In this document: positions 17,901 through 25,616 of the stretch, in pieces
Layout of the letters: every line of letters starts with the position of its first letter
Position numbering within the stretch: position 1 is the first letter of the stretch
DNA from: Streptomyces griseus subsp. griseus
GTDB taxonomy: Bacteria > Actinomycetota > Actinomycetes > Streptomycetales > Streptomycetaceae
Assembly (NCBI RefSeq): GCF_000720255.1
Contig: NZ_JOJE01000005.1
Span: 372,001-436,000, forward strand
Reading direction: 5' to 3'
DNA length: 64,000 nucleotides
Notes under the pieces: model-generated
Told to the model about the DNA's origin: nothing
Database searches by the model: none
Seen by the model: the letters and a program-made list of their open reading frames with translations, nothing else
Made by a program: the position numbers and the translations under genes

Positions 17901-20277
17901 CCAGCCCGAAGCCCGTGGCCAGTCCCGTGAGGCGCAGTTCGTGTCCCTGGCGGGCTCCCAGTCGCTCCCCGACGGTTTCCGGCCGCAGGCCGTCGCACAC
18001 ACCGAGGGATTGCAGGAACTCGGTGTAGGCCGCCCGGTCCCGTACCGGCGCGGGCCAGTCGTCGGGTCCGCTGATCCACTGGTCCCGCTGCGCGGCCAGG
18101 GCCGGGATCCCGGATCCTCCCTCGGCGAGGAACCGCTCCAGCCGCCGCGCTCCCTCGGTGCCCCATGCGGGTGAGAAGGAGCAGCGTGCGGCTCTGCCCC
18201 ACCGGCCGGTGTCGGCCAGTGGCAGCCGGAAGGGAATACGGGCCAGCCGTCGGCGCTGGGCCTGGGTGAGCAGCGGGTACTGCCGGAACGCGAAGGTGAG
18301 GGCGTCGCGGCCGAGCGCCTCCGAGGGGTGGCCGCAGAGCAGGTCTTCCAGTGCGTCGAAGACCCGGTCGAGTTGGTACGGGCGCACCAGTTCGTTGCGC
18401 TCGAGGAACCCGCGCCCAACGCCGTCCCAGGCGATCGCCGGGTGGGTGAAGGAGATACGGCGCCGGAGTGCCTTGAGATCACCCGGGACCCGGGTGGCGG
18501 TCTCACCGTCCGCCATGTCGTCGGGCTCGGGGTGGAAGAAGACGGTCGCGTCCTGCCTGCCGGCATCGGTCCGGCCGCCGAGGGCGCTTCTCAGCCGCAT
18601 GTCCTGGTCGAGGATGATGCGTCGGCCTCGCAGCACCCCTTGGTCCCGGGCGAACGCATGGGACAGGTCGCTGTAGAAGTCCGCCCATACCTGCCCTTCC
18701 GGTTCCGTACCGCCGAGCAGAGACCGGGCCACGGCTTCTGCCCACCCAGCGGCCAGGAGCGCCGGCGGACGGAAGGGCCTGGAGATGACGGCTCTGCACA
18801 GCTTGTCCAGACGCGCGTGGCGGACAGGGCCGACAGACGGGGTCAGCAGGTCGGCTCCGGCCGCCGTGAGTGCCTCGGTGGTGAGTACGCGCCAGGAGCG
18901 CTTGCCGTCGGGCCATCCGTAGGAGTCCTGCAACGAGCCCCACCTCTCCCTGCCGTGCAGGGGCACGATCGGTTCAGCGGCGAGCCTCCCGTCAAGGGCC
19001 GCGTCCAACCGGTCCGGTACGTCCCAGCACATGAGGTCAAGCACCAGGTCCGCGGCGAGAAGGTGCGGGGTCTCCGAACGAATGCGCCTGCTCAGTTCCA
19101 CCGTCAGCAGGGCGAGTTGGTCGAGGAGGAAAGCGTTCAGGGCGACCGTCTCGCTGATGTCGAGGCGAGCCAGCTTGGTGAAGAACGGTGCATGGGCATG
19201 GCCAGGGAACGGGGCGTGGACGCCCTCGGCCATCGGCAGGAAGGTGTACATGCGGCCGTTGGGGAGCGGTACGTCGAGGCGCAGCGCGACCGCCACCGAT
19301 GCCTCGGCGTCCCAGTTCTCCCATGCGGCGTCGATCTCACGCGCCTGAACGCTGCGGCTGATCGCTCCGCCCAGGGCCTCGGGAGCGAGGGTGCGACGCG
19401 CCAGCAGGTAGCGGCCCGCCTCGGCGAGGTCGACCTCCCGTACCCAGTCGTCCTCGCCCGCGGTGACCAGGTCCGATGTGCGCTCGGTACGCGAGAGAAC
19501 CTGCCGGAAGACAGTGTCGGAGCCGTCGCGCACCTCGACGAGGAGTTCGGCCACCCGGTCGAGGAAGAGCAGGAGCGGCGCCTCACCGTTCACCACGTCC
19601 TCCGTCTGTGCCACGGCGAGTCCCCAGGCGTGCTGGTCGCGCAACGGCAGCCGTACGACCGTGGAGTACCCGTCCTCGGCGAGTTCCTTGAGGAGGGGAT
19701 CGGTGACGTCGGCCGGTACCGGCAGCGCCAGCGGGGAGATGTCCTCGATCACCCGGGTGGCGAGCGCCGGGTCTTCCACCAGGGAACGCACATCCTCCGG
19801 TCTGGCGAAGCGGAAGCAGTAGCCGTCGAATACCTGGGAGTCGGAGGAGGACTTCGAGTAGATCTCCGGCCAGTCCGTCACTTGCAGCACACTGCGGAAG
19901 CCGAGGCCCTTGTTTCCGATGCCCTCACCGGCCGCCTTGCTCGACAGAGCCAGCTCAGTGATGGCGCGGAAGTTCTCCTCGGCGAACACCGTCCCCTCGT
20001 TGGCGACGTAGAGAACGCCGCCGTCCTCCCGGATTACCGCCAAGACAGCGATCCTTCCCGGGTCCGCCTGACCGAGTGCGTCGTGGCCGTTCTGGACCAG
20101 TTCGAGGATCGTGCGGCCCTCGTACTCCTGGGCGGTGTCCTCGCTCACGGACTTCAGGCTCTCGGCGAACCGCCATGTTTCGCCCGCGTCCCTGTAGATC
20201 TCGACTCGCCGCCGGGTCAGGTCGAGTACGGCCGACCGGAATCCATCGCACCCCTCGGCATCCCGCTTCGATGTCAT
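14986..20277 (-). CDS. Sacsin-like GHKL ATPase fused to DUF3883 (PD-(D/E)XK-like) domain
   Basis: A 1763-residue protein. The ATG at 20277 is preceded by GAGGGGGAA at good spacing; the frame is open further upstream without a better site. The N-terminus is a GHKL (Hsp90/histidine-kinase-like) ATP-binding domain: N-box ILELVQNGHDAL near residue 57, then VANEGTVF and GIGNKGLGFRSVL near residue 118. A long middle region (about 250-1600) has no motif I can name. The C-terminal 120 residues are DUF3883: GLVGEVAARAWL, then GYDFEVTWRD and LYEVKAL, giving the D...E-x-K arrangement of PD-(D/E)XK nucleases. Such ATPase-nuclease fusions occur in prokaryotic defence islands. It is the first gene of the same-strand series leading into the DISARM-like genes. 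DNA cleavage controlled by ATP binding is inferred from the domains. Confidence 0.8.
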   Translation of the reverse strand: MTSKRDAEGCDGFRSAVLDLTRRRVEIYRDAGETWRFAESLKSVSEDTAQEYEGRTILELVQNGHDALGQADPGRIAVLAVIREDGGVLYVANEGTVFAEENFRAITELALSSKAAGEGIGNKGLGFRSVLQVTDWPEIYSKSSSDSQVFDGYCFRFARPEDVRSLVEDPALATRVIEDISPLALPVPADVTDPLLKELAEDGYSTVVRLPLRDQHAWGLAVAQTEDVVNGEAPLLLFLDRVAELLVEVRDGSDTVFRQVLSRTERTSDLVTAGEDDWVREVDLAEAGRYLLARRTLAPEALGGAISRSVQAREIDAAWENWDAEASVAVALRLDVPLPNGRMYTFLPMAEGVHAPFPGHAHAPFFTKLARLDISETVALNAFLLDQLALLTVELSRRIRSETPHLLAADLVLDLMCWDVPDRLDAALDGRLAAEPIVPLHGRERWGSLQDSYGWPDGKRSWRVLTTEALTAAGADLLTPSVGPVRHARLDKLCRAVISRPFRPPALLAAGWAEAVARSLLGGTEPEGQVWADFYSDLSHAFARDQGVLRGRRIILDQDMRLRSALGGRTDAGRQDATVFFHPEPDDMADGETATRVPGDLKALRRRISFTHPAIAWDGVGRGFLERNELVRPYQLDRVFDALEDLLCGHPSEALGRDALTFAFRQYPLLTQAQRRRLARIPFRLPLADTGRWGRAARCSFSPAWGTEGARRLERFLAEGGSGIPALAAQRDQWISGPDDWPAPVRDRAAYTEFLQSLGVCDGLRPETVGERLGARQGHELRLTGLATGFGLGDALTDAWCADVRSDWTRFQHPYTPYEFTHPPAHLAGATEVAGLGPAARREFAELLMHGLRTWGEEVFTVTVHRPTYSFKDAHTWPTPLASYLRGMAWLPVEEPDGPSFVAPRRAWFSTDGELPAFVPALPLSTRRMLTDRNVVERMLRLGLRRWEDPLHAGAAVSQLADVLDKGEVPEYLSVSFKRHYERAWSNIVRTGQWPWAPSEEVRLVVSRTHVLGTFTPSADEADEAPVIVCDEADPLKEALIEPAGHPVLVAPAESGDAVVRLAEANGLRVQRTSTTNVQVRHRDGAPITPSSQAAVFIREREWLVTVVALAMELKSGAFVRRSERGVRAALERLRGLRVVHAEDVEITVSGTPAEPPSSTRALPLPDDEYPTVVVWRSDEGWDELQAATPAVAQLLGRPWLQDALELVLVKLERSFGGSSPTLVDDGVLAAALDTTQARVAEIRRNLTGDVQDTVRLLRPVLACLAADAWNEEAARLLGRAAGERELVGIIDRLAPGLPLPSAELVALARSCTRPAELRDELGLDLQQFNTALVALGYSPEYYPDRHEQAFGDFVRARFGILLDRLRERYAVAAQQDEDISGYAAARGLHDLQPDPDWLPRFITPPEEAMRDRAREWLRSHGADDDLERPTELEPLDRLRARNTAALDALVPVLPPLVTAWCRRHGIQVPAGWHGAVLMECRSYIDGTGLGDLLPLSESHLLDAVGRAVGWPAGMPHAADPAALGLTDKDLAQTEARARDSGVSTIVAPRTITIGDAEVRVGSDQLSTIADIASRTIDEAFLAQSGRVRLDTVVDVPRPRSGGGSSVKPRIVVAKAKRTTEDQRSAIGLVGEVAARAWLQRHYPDVRWTSGYAAVVNGDDEASDSLGYDFEVTWRDTTRLYEVKALSDPCAERVEFELGPSEVEAARRHARGNRYRILLITSALVPEQRRVFDLPNPFSAQGRDRFRMVSRGVRYQCSPLGRG

Positions 20278-20311
20278 GGCTGTTCCCCCTCGTTCGTGCA
20301 CAGCCCTGCGC

Positions 20312-20332
20312 CTGCCAGAAGCCTCCTGGCAG
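20312..20332. promoter_or_regulatory. Inverted repeat in leader of GHKL gene
   Basis: CTGCCAG and CTGGCAG form a perfect 7-bp inverted repeat with a 7-nt loop, 35 nt upstream of the GHKL-DUF3883 start. It may be an operator or a leader hairpin for the first gene of the island. No clear -35/-10 pair was found nearby. Confidence 0.3.
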
Positions 20333-20639
20333 TGACATCCAACCGAATGCGGGGGCATGATTCCTGGTGAATTCCGCATCGAGTTGCACACAGCTACCCG
20401 GCCGCTCTCGCTGCTCCACTCGCATTCAAGCGCGCTGCTTCATCGCCCTCGCCGAGGCCACCGACCGCAGGCGAACGCCTTCCCTCAGCGTGCGGCTCCT
20501 GCGACCGGCTGCAGCGGACACAGGCCGTTCGCTGTGAGGCATCGGAATGCGCCTCCGACGTCCTGTGGAATCGCGCCACCCGGCGCCTGCCGCCGAAGGC
20601 ACAGTGTCGGCGGGACACCGCCTGGTCGCCACTGCCCGC

Positions 20640-20865
20640 AAACGTCGGGTCGTCGGGATGACGGCCATGCCGAGGGCAGAAGCGGTCGGCCTGGTGACCT
20701 CGCACGCTCCCGCCAGGGCACCTGCCGCCCGAGCCCACGGTCGAGTGGAGCATAAGCCGACCGCCAACCACCCGGCTCCGCGGCCGCGTCATCCTCACTG
20801 GGCGCGGCCCGTTCGAGGAGCGCGCGTTGCCGTTCATCCAGGGCGGACCACCGATGCACGAACAT
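20640..20865 (-). pseudogene. Decayed N-terminal fragment of Streptomyces HTH-like regulatory/plasmid family
   Basis: Reading the minus strand from ATG 20865 gives MFVHRWSALDERQRALLERA and WRSAYAPLDRGL, which resembles the N-terminus of a Streptomyces family of roughly 250 residues (LTERQRALL...SAYALRDRGLV...EVTDAGRFYLEHG.HP). The homology then continues in other frames: a CEVT piece, then DRFCPRHGRHPDD. At least two frameshifts therefore separate the pieces, and the rest of the gene is absent. It lies immediately behind the first defence gene, so it probably marks an old recombination boundary. Family identity is from memory and moderately certain. Confidence 0.5.
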
Positions 20866-21265
20866 CAGTCCACACCGCGCCCGTACACCCTGCGCCAGCC
20901 GAGAGAGCGCCTACGGGCAATCGGAGTCCCCTGGGACTTTTCTGGGACTTCCGGCGACACCAACGGGTACGAGCGTGAAACAGCCGAAAGGCCATTCGCG
21001 CAGGTCAGCGACCGCAGGTCACTCATCGCGGCAGGTCACCGCGTTCGCTGGTCTCTTCCGGGACATCTGAGCCGCCGATACCGTCGCACCCGCCGCTTGG
21101 GGCGCCGACCACAGTCGAAGCTGGCCACACGCAGCGGTGAGATCGTCGGGTTTATCGGTGAGCTGACCACCTCGGCACCCCCGACGGCCGCCCGCGTTGT
21201 GCCGGGCGCAGCCGGGTGAACAGGGGCCCCTGCCCCCGGCAGGAGGTCCGGTCCGGGCAGGGTGA
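20866..21265. other. Stretch without recognisable gene
   Basis: No reading frame here shows recognisable protein features. A near-duplicated GGGACTTTTC/GGGACTTCC segment occurs at 20934-20952 and short GCAGGTCA-type repeats around 20999-21040. No integrase, tRNA or clear attachment site is visible, although this is the right-hand flank of the defence island. Confidence 0.4.
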
Positions 21266-21300
21266 TGCCGCCGCACCTCCCGGCCGGGGGTGCGGCGGCA
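21266..21300 (-). terminator. Strong hairpin terminator after DUF6299 gene
   Basis: TGCCGCCGCACC (21266-21277) pairs perfectly with GGTGCGGCGGCA (21289-21300) around an 11-nt loop. It begins 8 nt beyond the stop of the minus-strand gene at 21309. No U-run is present, as is usual in Streptomyces. Confidence 0.7.
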
Positions 21301-21308
21301 CATGTGCG

Positions 21309-21911
<603 letters not shown>

Positions 21912-21962
21912 TCACGCTTGGCGCCCGGCCGTTCCGGGGGCTTCGCGAAGGGGGGATGGTCT

Positions 21963-21998
21963 GTTCACAGGGATCGCTCAGGGTTCGTTCACAGGGAT
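21963..21998. promoter_or_regulatory. 12-bp direct repeat upstream of DUF5999 gene
   Basis: GTTCACAGGGAT occurs at 21963-21974 and again at 21987-21998, a 24-bp period, 39 nt before the DUF5999 start. The exact repetition and location suggest a regulator binding region. The sequence GTGATCATCAC at 21839-21849 is a separate odd-centred inverted repeat near the opposite gene. Confidence 0.4.
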
Positions 21999-22036
21999 AC
22001 GGACATCTACGGCCTTCCCCGACGTGGAGGTACGCC

Positions 22037-22231
22037 ATGTGTTCTCACCAGCCTTCGTGCCCCTCGGCCGACACCCACGCGCCGCACGTCGTCGCCGGCC
22101 ACCCCGAGCAGGGGTGGAGCCTGCTGTGCGACGGCACCATCGCCTTCGACGACACCGGTGAGCTGCTGCCCGACGGCCGCGTCGTCGCACCGCACCGGGC
22201 GCCGGGCGAGCAGCTGGCCGCCGCGGCTTGA
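22037..22231 (+). CDS. DUF5999 family small protein
   Basis: A 64-residue protein starting at ATG 22037 behind GTGGAGGT. It begins MCSHQPSCPSADTHAPHVVA and carries the family core HPEQGWSLLCDG followed by DTGELLPDGR and VAPHR. The three Cys (positions 2, 8 and in LLC) may bind metal or redox partners. DUF5999 proteins are short, widespread in Streptomyces and of unknown function. It is monocistronic and converges with the RidA gene; the paired GGGGAGT (22242-22248) and ACTCCCC (22268-22274) could act as a shared terminator. Confidence 0.85.
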   Translation: MCSHQPSCPSADTHAPHVVAGHPEQGWSLLCDGTIAFDDTGELLPDGRVVAPHRAPGEQLAAAA

Positions 22232-22265
22232 GTCACGGTGCGGGGAGTACACCGGCAGCGGTCGG

Positions 22266-22667
22266 TCACTCCCCCAGCACCGCGAAACCGTCCAGCTCGA
22301 CGAGCGCCTGCTCGTCCCACAGGCGCACGATCCCGACGACCGCCATCGCCGGGTAGTCCCGACCCGCCAGCCTCCGCCAGATACCGCCCAGTCGAGGGGC
22401 GTGGGCGCGGTACGCGGCGACGTCCGTGGTGTAGACGGTGACCCGGGCCAGGTCGGACGCCGTGCCACCGGCCGCCGTCAGTGCGGTCAGCAGGTTGATG
22501 AGGGCCCGTTCGAACTGCTCCGGCAGTGTCTCCCCGACCACCTTGCCGTCGCCGTCGAGCGCGGTCTGGCCGGCCAGGAAGACCACACGGGAGCCGGTGG
22601 CGACGACCGCGTGGGAGAAGCCGGTGGGCGGCGACAGCTCCGGTGGGTTGACCCGTTCGGCGGTCAC
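22266..22667 (-). CDS. RidA family enamine/imine deaminase
   Basis: A 133-residue Rid/YjgF/L-PSP family protein. The GTG at 22667 overlaps the TGA of the acyl-CoA dehydrogenase (GTGA), so the pair is one transcript. Family landmarks are FSHAVVATGSRVVFLAGQT near residue 17, the DLARVTVYTTD stretch, and the C-terminal VRLWDEQALVELDGFAVL; the usual catalytic Arg region reads VVGIVRL. RidA proteins hydrolyse reactive enamines or imines to ketones and ammonia. In this cluster it could remove the amino group after 2-aminobenzoyl-CoA is dearomatised, a role proposed from context. Confidence 0.85.
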   Translation of the reverse strand: MTAERVNPPELSPPTGFSHAVVATGSRVVFLAGQTALDGDGKVVGETLPEQFERALINLLTALTAAGGTASDLARVTVYTTDVAAYRAHAPRLGGIWRRLAGRDYPAMAVVGIVRLWDEQALVELDGFAVLGE

Positions 22668-23839
22668 AGGGCGGCCTCCCACTCCTTGTACAGCTCCTTC
22701 GCGATGATGCCCCGCTGCACCTCGCTCGCCCCCTCGTAGATGCGGGGCGCCCGTACCTCCCGGTACAGGTGCTCCAGGAGGTGGCCGCGGTGCAGCGCCC
22801 GCGCGCCGTGGAGCTGCACGGCCGTGTCGACGACGTACTGCGCGGTCTCGGTGGCGAGGAGCTTCGCCATCGCGGCGCGCCGGGGCACGTCCGGGGCGCC
22901 CGTGTCGTACGCCGTGGCCGCCGCGTACACCATCAGCCGGGCCGCCTCCGTCCGCAGGGCCATCTCGGCGACCTGGTGGGCGACCGTCTGGAGGTCCCGC
23001 AGCTTGCCGTCGAAGGCGTCGCGCCGGGCGGTGTGGGCGAGGGTCGCGTCCAGGGCCGCCTGTGCCATGCCGACGGCGAAGGCGCCGACGCTGGGCCGGA
23101 AGAGGTTGAGGGTCCCCATGGCGACCCGGAAGCCACGGTCGACCTCGCCCAGCACGTCGTCCGTCGTGACCGGCACGGCGTCGAAGTCCAGGGCGCCGAT
23201 CGGGTGCGGGGAGAGCATGTCGAGGCTGGTTCCGGTGAGGCCGGGGCGGTCGGCGGGGACCAGGAAGGCGGTGACACCCCGGGCGCCGACACCGGGGGTG
23301 GTGCGCGCGAAGACGGTGTAGAAGTCCGCCTCGGGGGCGTTGGAGATCCAGCGCTTCTCCCCGCTCAACCGCCAACGCCGTTGCCCGTCGGGTTCGGCGA
23401 GGGTGGATGTGCTGTGGCGGTCCGAGCTGTCCGCCCGCTCCGCCCGCAGGCCCAGCGCGGCCGCGTCCGAGCCCGCCCCCGGCTCGCTCAGGGCGAACGC
23501 GGCCACGGCGGTGCCGTCGTGGACGCGGGGGAGCCAGCGTTCGCGCTGGGCCGGGGTGCCATGGGCATGGACGGGGTGGGCGCCGAGGCCCTGGAGGGCG
23601 AGGGCGGTCTCGGCCTCGGTGCAGGCGTGCGCGAGGGACTCGCGCATCAGACAGAGGTCGACGGCGCCCGAGGTGAAGACGCGGGACAGCAGGCCGAGGC
23701 GGCCGAGTTCGGCGGCGAGCGCGCGGTTGACGCGGCCGGGCTCCCCCTTCTCCGCGAGCGGGCGCAGCCGTTCCGCCGCCAGCGCGCGCAGCCGCGCGCC
23801 CCAGGCGATCCGTTCCGGTTCGAGCGAGAATGCGGGCAT
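22664..23839 (-). CDS. Acyl-CoA dehydrogenase
   Basis: A 391-residue FAD enzyme of the acyl-CoA dehydrogenase family, oxidising a CoA thioester to its 2,3-enoyl form. Visible landmarks are FALSEPGAGSDAAAL (flavin/substrate binding), the WRLSGEKRWISNAPEAD segment, RRDAFDGKLRDLQTVAHQVA, ATETAQYVVDTAVQLHGARAL and the C-terminal REVRAPRIYEGASEVQRGI. The usual catalytic Glu is provided by YEGASE. Length is normal. It leads a transcript with RidA and lies divergent from the aryl-CoA ligase gene across a 126-bp control region. A step in ring-cleavage-product oxidation of the anthranilate pathway is likely. Confidence 0.9.
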   Translation of the reverse strand: MPAFSLEPERIAWGARLRALAAERLRPLAEKGEPGRVNRALAAELGRLGLLSRVFTSGAVDLCLMRESLAHACTEAETALALQGLGAHPVHAHGTPAQRERWLPRVHDGTAVAAFALSEPGAGSDAAALGLRAERADSSDRHSTSTLAEPDGQRRWRLSGEKRWISNAPEADFYTVFARTTPGVGARGVTAFLVPADRPGLTGTSLDMLSPHPIGALDFDAVPVTTDDVLGEVDRGFRVAMGTLNLFRPSVGAFAVGMAQAALDATLAHTARRDAFDGKLRDLQTVAHQVAEMALRTEAARLMVYAAATAYDTGAPDVPRRAAMAKLLATETAQYVVDTAVQLHGARALHRGHLLEHLYREVRAPRIYEGASEVQRGIIAKELYKEWEAAL

Positions 23840-23882
23840 CGCCGGTCCTCTCTCCCCGCAGCCGTACGACGGCCACCCCTCG

Positions 23883-23926
23883 ACCTTATCGCGCCCCGTT
23901 GACTGTCGTCACCAACGCGATACGCT
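23883..23926. promoter_or_regulatory. Divergent promoters with probable PaaX operator
   Basis: TGACTGTCGTCA at 23900-23911 recurs exactly at 29688-29699 before the enoyl-CoA hydratase. On the minus strand GTGACG (23907-23912), 18 bp, TAAGGT (23883-23888) forms the acyl-CoA dehydrogenase promoter. On the plus strand TTGACT (23899-23904), 16 bp, TACGCT (23921-23926) forms the ligase promoter. The shared 12-mer overlaps both -35 elements, so a repressor bound there would block both. Confidence 0.6.
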
Positions 23927-23965
23927 CCTTGCGCGAGCCCACCACCACACAGGGGGCGAACCGCC

Positions 23966-25579
23966 ATGAATGTCTCGGCCCACGTCGACACCTTCGCGCG
24001 CGACCACCTCCCGCCACCCGAGCAGTGGCCCGAGCTCCGCTTCGACCTGCCGGAGCTGCGCTACCCCGAACGCCTCAACTGCGCCGCCGAGTTGCTCGAC
24101 CAGCAGACCGACCCCGAGCGGGTGGCCTTCCGCACCGCCGCCACGACCTGGACGTACGGGCAGCTGCGTGCCCGCGTCGACCGGCTCGCGCACGTCCTCA
24201 CCGCGGACCTGGGCGTCGTACCCGGCAACCGGGTGCTGCTGCGCGGCCCCACCTCCCCCTGGCTGGCCACCTGCTGGCTGGCGGTGCTGAAGGCGGGCGC
24301 GGTGGCCGTCACCGTACTGGCCCAGCAGCGCCCGCAGGAGCTGACCACGATGTGCGAGATCGCGCGGGTGCGGCACGCGCTGTGCGACATCCGGGCCGTC
24401 GACGACCTCGCCAAGGCGGAGATACCCGGTCTGCGGATCACGCCGTACGGCGGTGACGCCCCGGACGACCTGCTGAAGCGTCCGGCGCCCGGGACGCCGT
24501 ACCCGGCCGTGGACACCGCCGCCGACGACGTGGCGCTGATCGCGTTCACTTCGGGGACCACCGGGCGTCCGAAGGGGTGCGTGCACTTCCACCGGGACGT
24601 GCTGGCGACAGCGGACACCTTCTCGCGGCACGTGCTGCGGCCGCGCCCCGACGACGTGTTCGCGGGCAGTCCCCCGCTCGGCTTCACCTTCGGACTCGGC
24701 GGGCTGGTCGTCTTCCCGCTGCGGGCCGGCGCCAGTGCGCTGCTGCTCGAAGAGGCGGGGCCGCGGCAGTTGCTGCCCGCGGTCGCCGCGCACCGCGTCT
24801 CCGTGCTGTTCACCGCCCCCACCGCCTACCGGGCGATGCTCGACCAGCTCGACGCGCACGACGTGTCGTCCCTGCGGCGCTGTGTCTCGGCCGGCGAGAA
24901 CCTGCCCGCCGCCACCTGGCGGGCCTGGCGGGAGCGGACCGGGGTGCGGATCATCAACGGCATCGGGGCCACCGAGCTGCTGCACATCTTCATCTCCGCC
25001 GCCGACGAGCACATCAGACCCGGCACGACCGGGGTGCCCGTACCGGGGTGGCACGCGCGCGTGGTCGACGAGGAGGGGCGGGAGCGGCCGGACGGCGAGC
25101 CGGGGCTGCTCGCCGTGCGCGGGCCGGTCGGGTGCCGCTATCTCGCCGACCCCCGCCAGGGCGAGTACGTGCGCGGCGGCTGGAACATCACCGGCGACAC
25201 CTACGTCCGCGAGGAAGACGGCTACTTCCGCTACGTCGCCCGCGCCGACGACATGATCATCTCCGCCGGATACAACATCGCCGGACCCGAGGTCGAGGAG
25301 GCGCTGCTGCGTCATCCGGACGTGATCGAGGCGGCGGTGGTCGGGCGGCCCGACGAGGCACGCGGGCACGCGGTGGTGGCGTTCGCCGTCCTGCGGGAGG
25401 GCGCGGCCCGGGACACGGAGGCGCTGCGGGCCTTCGTCAAGGGTGAGCTGGCGCCGTACAAGTGCCCGCGCGAGATCGTCTTCCTGGACGCGCTGCCGCG
25501 CACGGCGACCGGGAAGCTCCAGCGCTTCCGTCTGCGGACCGGAGAGACTCCTTCGGTCCCCTCCACGGACCGAAGGTGA
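23966..25579 (+). CDS. AMP-dependent aryl-CoA ligase, probable 2-aminobenzoate-CoA ligase
   Basis: A 537-residue member of the ANL superfamily that activates a carboxylic acid with ATP and CoA. The phosphate-binding loop is FTSGTTGRPKGCVHF (about residue 194), followed by NGIGATELLHIF, GWNITGDTYVREEDGYFRYV and the hinge RADDMIISAGYNI; the catalytic Lys is in RTATGKLQRF near the C-terminus. The N-terminus (DHLPPPEQWPELRFDLPEL) resembles benzoate- and 2-aminobenzoate-CoA ligases. ATG 23966 has AGGGGGCG upstream. Followed by a paaX-type gene and near the salicylyl/anthraniloyl-CoA hydroxylase, it most likely makes 2-aminobenzoyl-CoA. Salicylate or benzoate are alternative substrates. Confidence 0.85.
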   Translation: MNVSAHVDTFARDHLPPPEQWPELRFDLPELRYPERLNCAAELLDQQTDPERVAFRTAATTWTYGQLRARVDRLAHVLTADLGVVPGNRVLLRGPTSPWLATCWLAVLKAGAVAVTVLAQQRPQELTTMCEIARVRHALCDIRAVDDLAKAEIPGLRITPYGGDAPDDLLKRPAPGTPYPAVDTAADDVALIAFTSGTTGRPKGCVHFHRDVLATADTFSRHVLRPRPDDVFAGSPPLGFTFGLGGLVVFPLRAGASALLLEEAGPRQLLPAVAAHRVSVLFTAPTAYRAMLDQLDAHDVSSLRRCVSAGENLPAATWRAWRERTGVRIINGIGATELLHIFISAADEHIRPGTTGVPVPGWHARVVDEEGRERPDGEPGLLAVRGPVGCRYLADPRQGEYVRGGWNITGDTYVREEDGYFRYVARADDMIISAGYNIAGPEVEEALLRHPDVIEAAVVGRPDEARGHAVVAFAVLREGAARDTEALRAFVKGELAPYKCPREIVFLDALPRTATGKLQRFRLRTGETPSVPSTDRR

Positions 25580-25600
25580 CCAGCGGTGATGTCGACGACT

Positions 25601-25616
25601 TAAGATGATCAACGTG
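25601..25616 (+). promoter_or_regulatory. Predicted leaderless start of paaX-like gene
   Basis: The -10 element TAAGAT (25601-25606) lies 7 nt before GTG 25614, the spacing typical of leaderless actinobacterial mRNAs. A weak GTGACC lies about 19 bp upstream of it. No Shine-Dalgarno sequence precedes either ATG 25605 or GTG 25614. Confidence 0.45.

Noticed and set aside
20866..21265. Integrase or attachment site at the island flank
   Set aside because: No tRNA, integrase frame or long direct repeat could be found.
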